Below, piece after piece: positions 63,607 to 64,000 of a stretch of 64,000 bases of DNA (the stretch's first letter is position 1; each line of letters starts with the position of its first letter). The notes under the pieces are model-generated. The model saw only the letters and a program-made list of their open reading frames with translations, had not been told where the DNA came from and ran no database searches. A program made the translations under genes and the position numbers. The DNA is from Fictibacillus barbaricus (lineage in GTDB: Bacteria > Bacillota > Bacilli > Bacillales > Fictibacillaceae), in the NCBI RefSeq assembly GCF_014635025.1, contig NZ_BMCE01000001.1, positions 1,116,001 to 1,180,000 of the forward strand, written 5' to 3'.

Positions 63607-64000
63607 GTGTATATTATACAAAAGCTGATCAATCGCTTTTTCGTTAAAAACAAACTTGGAATTTTCTCCTTTACTTTTTTTATTGTCATCTTTTCATCAG
63701 TTGTTATGCAAATTTTAGAACCAAAAACATTTCCACGTTGGTTTGACGCATTATGGTATGTAATGACGACGGTTACTACGGTTGGTTATGGTGATTTTTA
63801 TCCTGTAACGGTTGCAGGCAGAATGTATGCAATTTTCATTTTTTTAGTTGGCATTGGAATAGCAGGTCTTGCTATTGGAAAATTGGTTGAAGCAATGGGA
63901 GCTCATCGTAAGCGTAAGGAGGAAGGAAGGTTGACTTTTAAAGGCAAGAATCATTTTGTTATTATTGGGTGGTCTGAGAAGGCAAAGTATGCCATAAATG
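63607..64000 (+). CDS. potassium channel with RCK domain (partial, runs off the end)
   Basis: GTG 63607, eight bases after AGGAG, opens a frame that runs to the end of the window (131 codons). Two helices flank the pore helix and the selectivity filter TTVGYGDFYP (about 58-67). The second helix ends at LAIGKLVEAMG, and the start of an RCK/TrkA-N domain follows (HFVIIGWSEKAKYAIN), where the usual GXGXXG loop reads GWSEKA. This is the layout of YugO-type channels, which in B. subtilis support biofilm signalling. Confidence 0.9.
   Translation, partial: MYIIQKLINRFFVKNKLGIFSFTFFIVIFSSVVMQILEPKTFPRWFDALWYVMTTVTTVGYGDFYPVTVAGRMYAIFIFLVGIGIAGLAIGKLVEAMGAHRKRKEEGRLTFKGKNHFVIIGWSEKAKYAIN

Overview
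The window looks like chromosomal DNA of a low-GC, endospore-forming member of the Bacillaceae; Fictibacillus or a close relative would fit, but the genus is inference. The evidence is AT-rich sequence, AGGAGG-type ribosome sites, spore genes (cotJABC, cse60), S-box and T-box leaders, and a long stretch whose gene order follows the B. subtilis yt region: ytkD, ytlD-ytlC-ytlA, ytmA, pckA, metK, then ytoA, ytpA, ytpB, ytqB, ytqA, bioY, leuS, ytwF, ytfP, ytgP, ytzG, ytzE.

Positions 1-15.8 kb are accessory. Mostly single unrelated genes (two GNAT acetyltransferases, one broken by a stop codon; a secreted RCC1 propeller; a DUF2975/HTH pair; a DinB protein with an internal duplication) are separated by copies of a dispersed terminator-like repeat that I do not see after 15.4 kb. 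The same part carries two Fur-controlled metal-uptake loci: a lone siderophore-type binding lipoprotein and a complete nickel/metallophore-type ABC operon (nikABCDE-like). It ends in decay (a MATE fragment and a broken small gene) next to a tRNA-Ala gene on the minus strand.

Positions 16-25.4 kb form a cell-wall amino-sugar salvage cluster: secreted NagZ and NamZ, a NagR-type GntR regulator, the MurNAc phosphotransferase permease MurP, MupG, MurQ and a GlcNAc permease. Two NagR-operator-like sites and two CcpA cre sites lie among them. The set joins the outside-the-cell route known from B. subtilis with the inside-the-cell MupG route known from Staphylococcus.

Positions 25.4-34.4 kb hold small, mostly unknown genes: lipoproteins, small membrane proteins, an exonuclease, an SGNH hydrolase, a 3-methyladenine glycosylase and a lone holin-like gene. 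They also hold a class I cyclic-di-GMP riboswitch in front of a 61-residue membrane peptide and a strongly structured intergenic element.

Positions 34.4-64 kb are conserved core: 8-oxo-dGTPase, an orphan ABC transporter, PEP carboxykinase with a CcpN-type box, metK under a SAM riboswitch, lipid glycosyltransferase and PAP2 phosphatase, the cotJ operon, the ytpAB lipid/terpene pair, ytqAB, bioY under a BirA box, leuS under a T-box, a cyclic-di-GMP enzyme with a sigma-D-like promoter, ytgP and ytzG. A probable minus-strand small RNA (about 63308-63470) precedes a potassium-channel gene that runs off the end.
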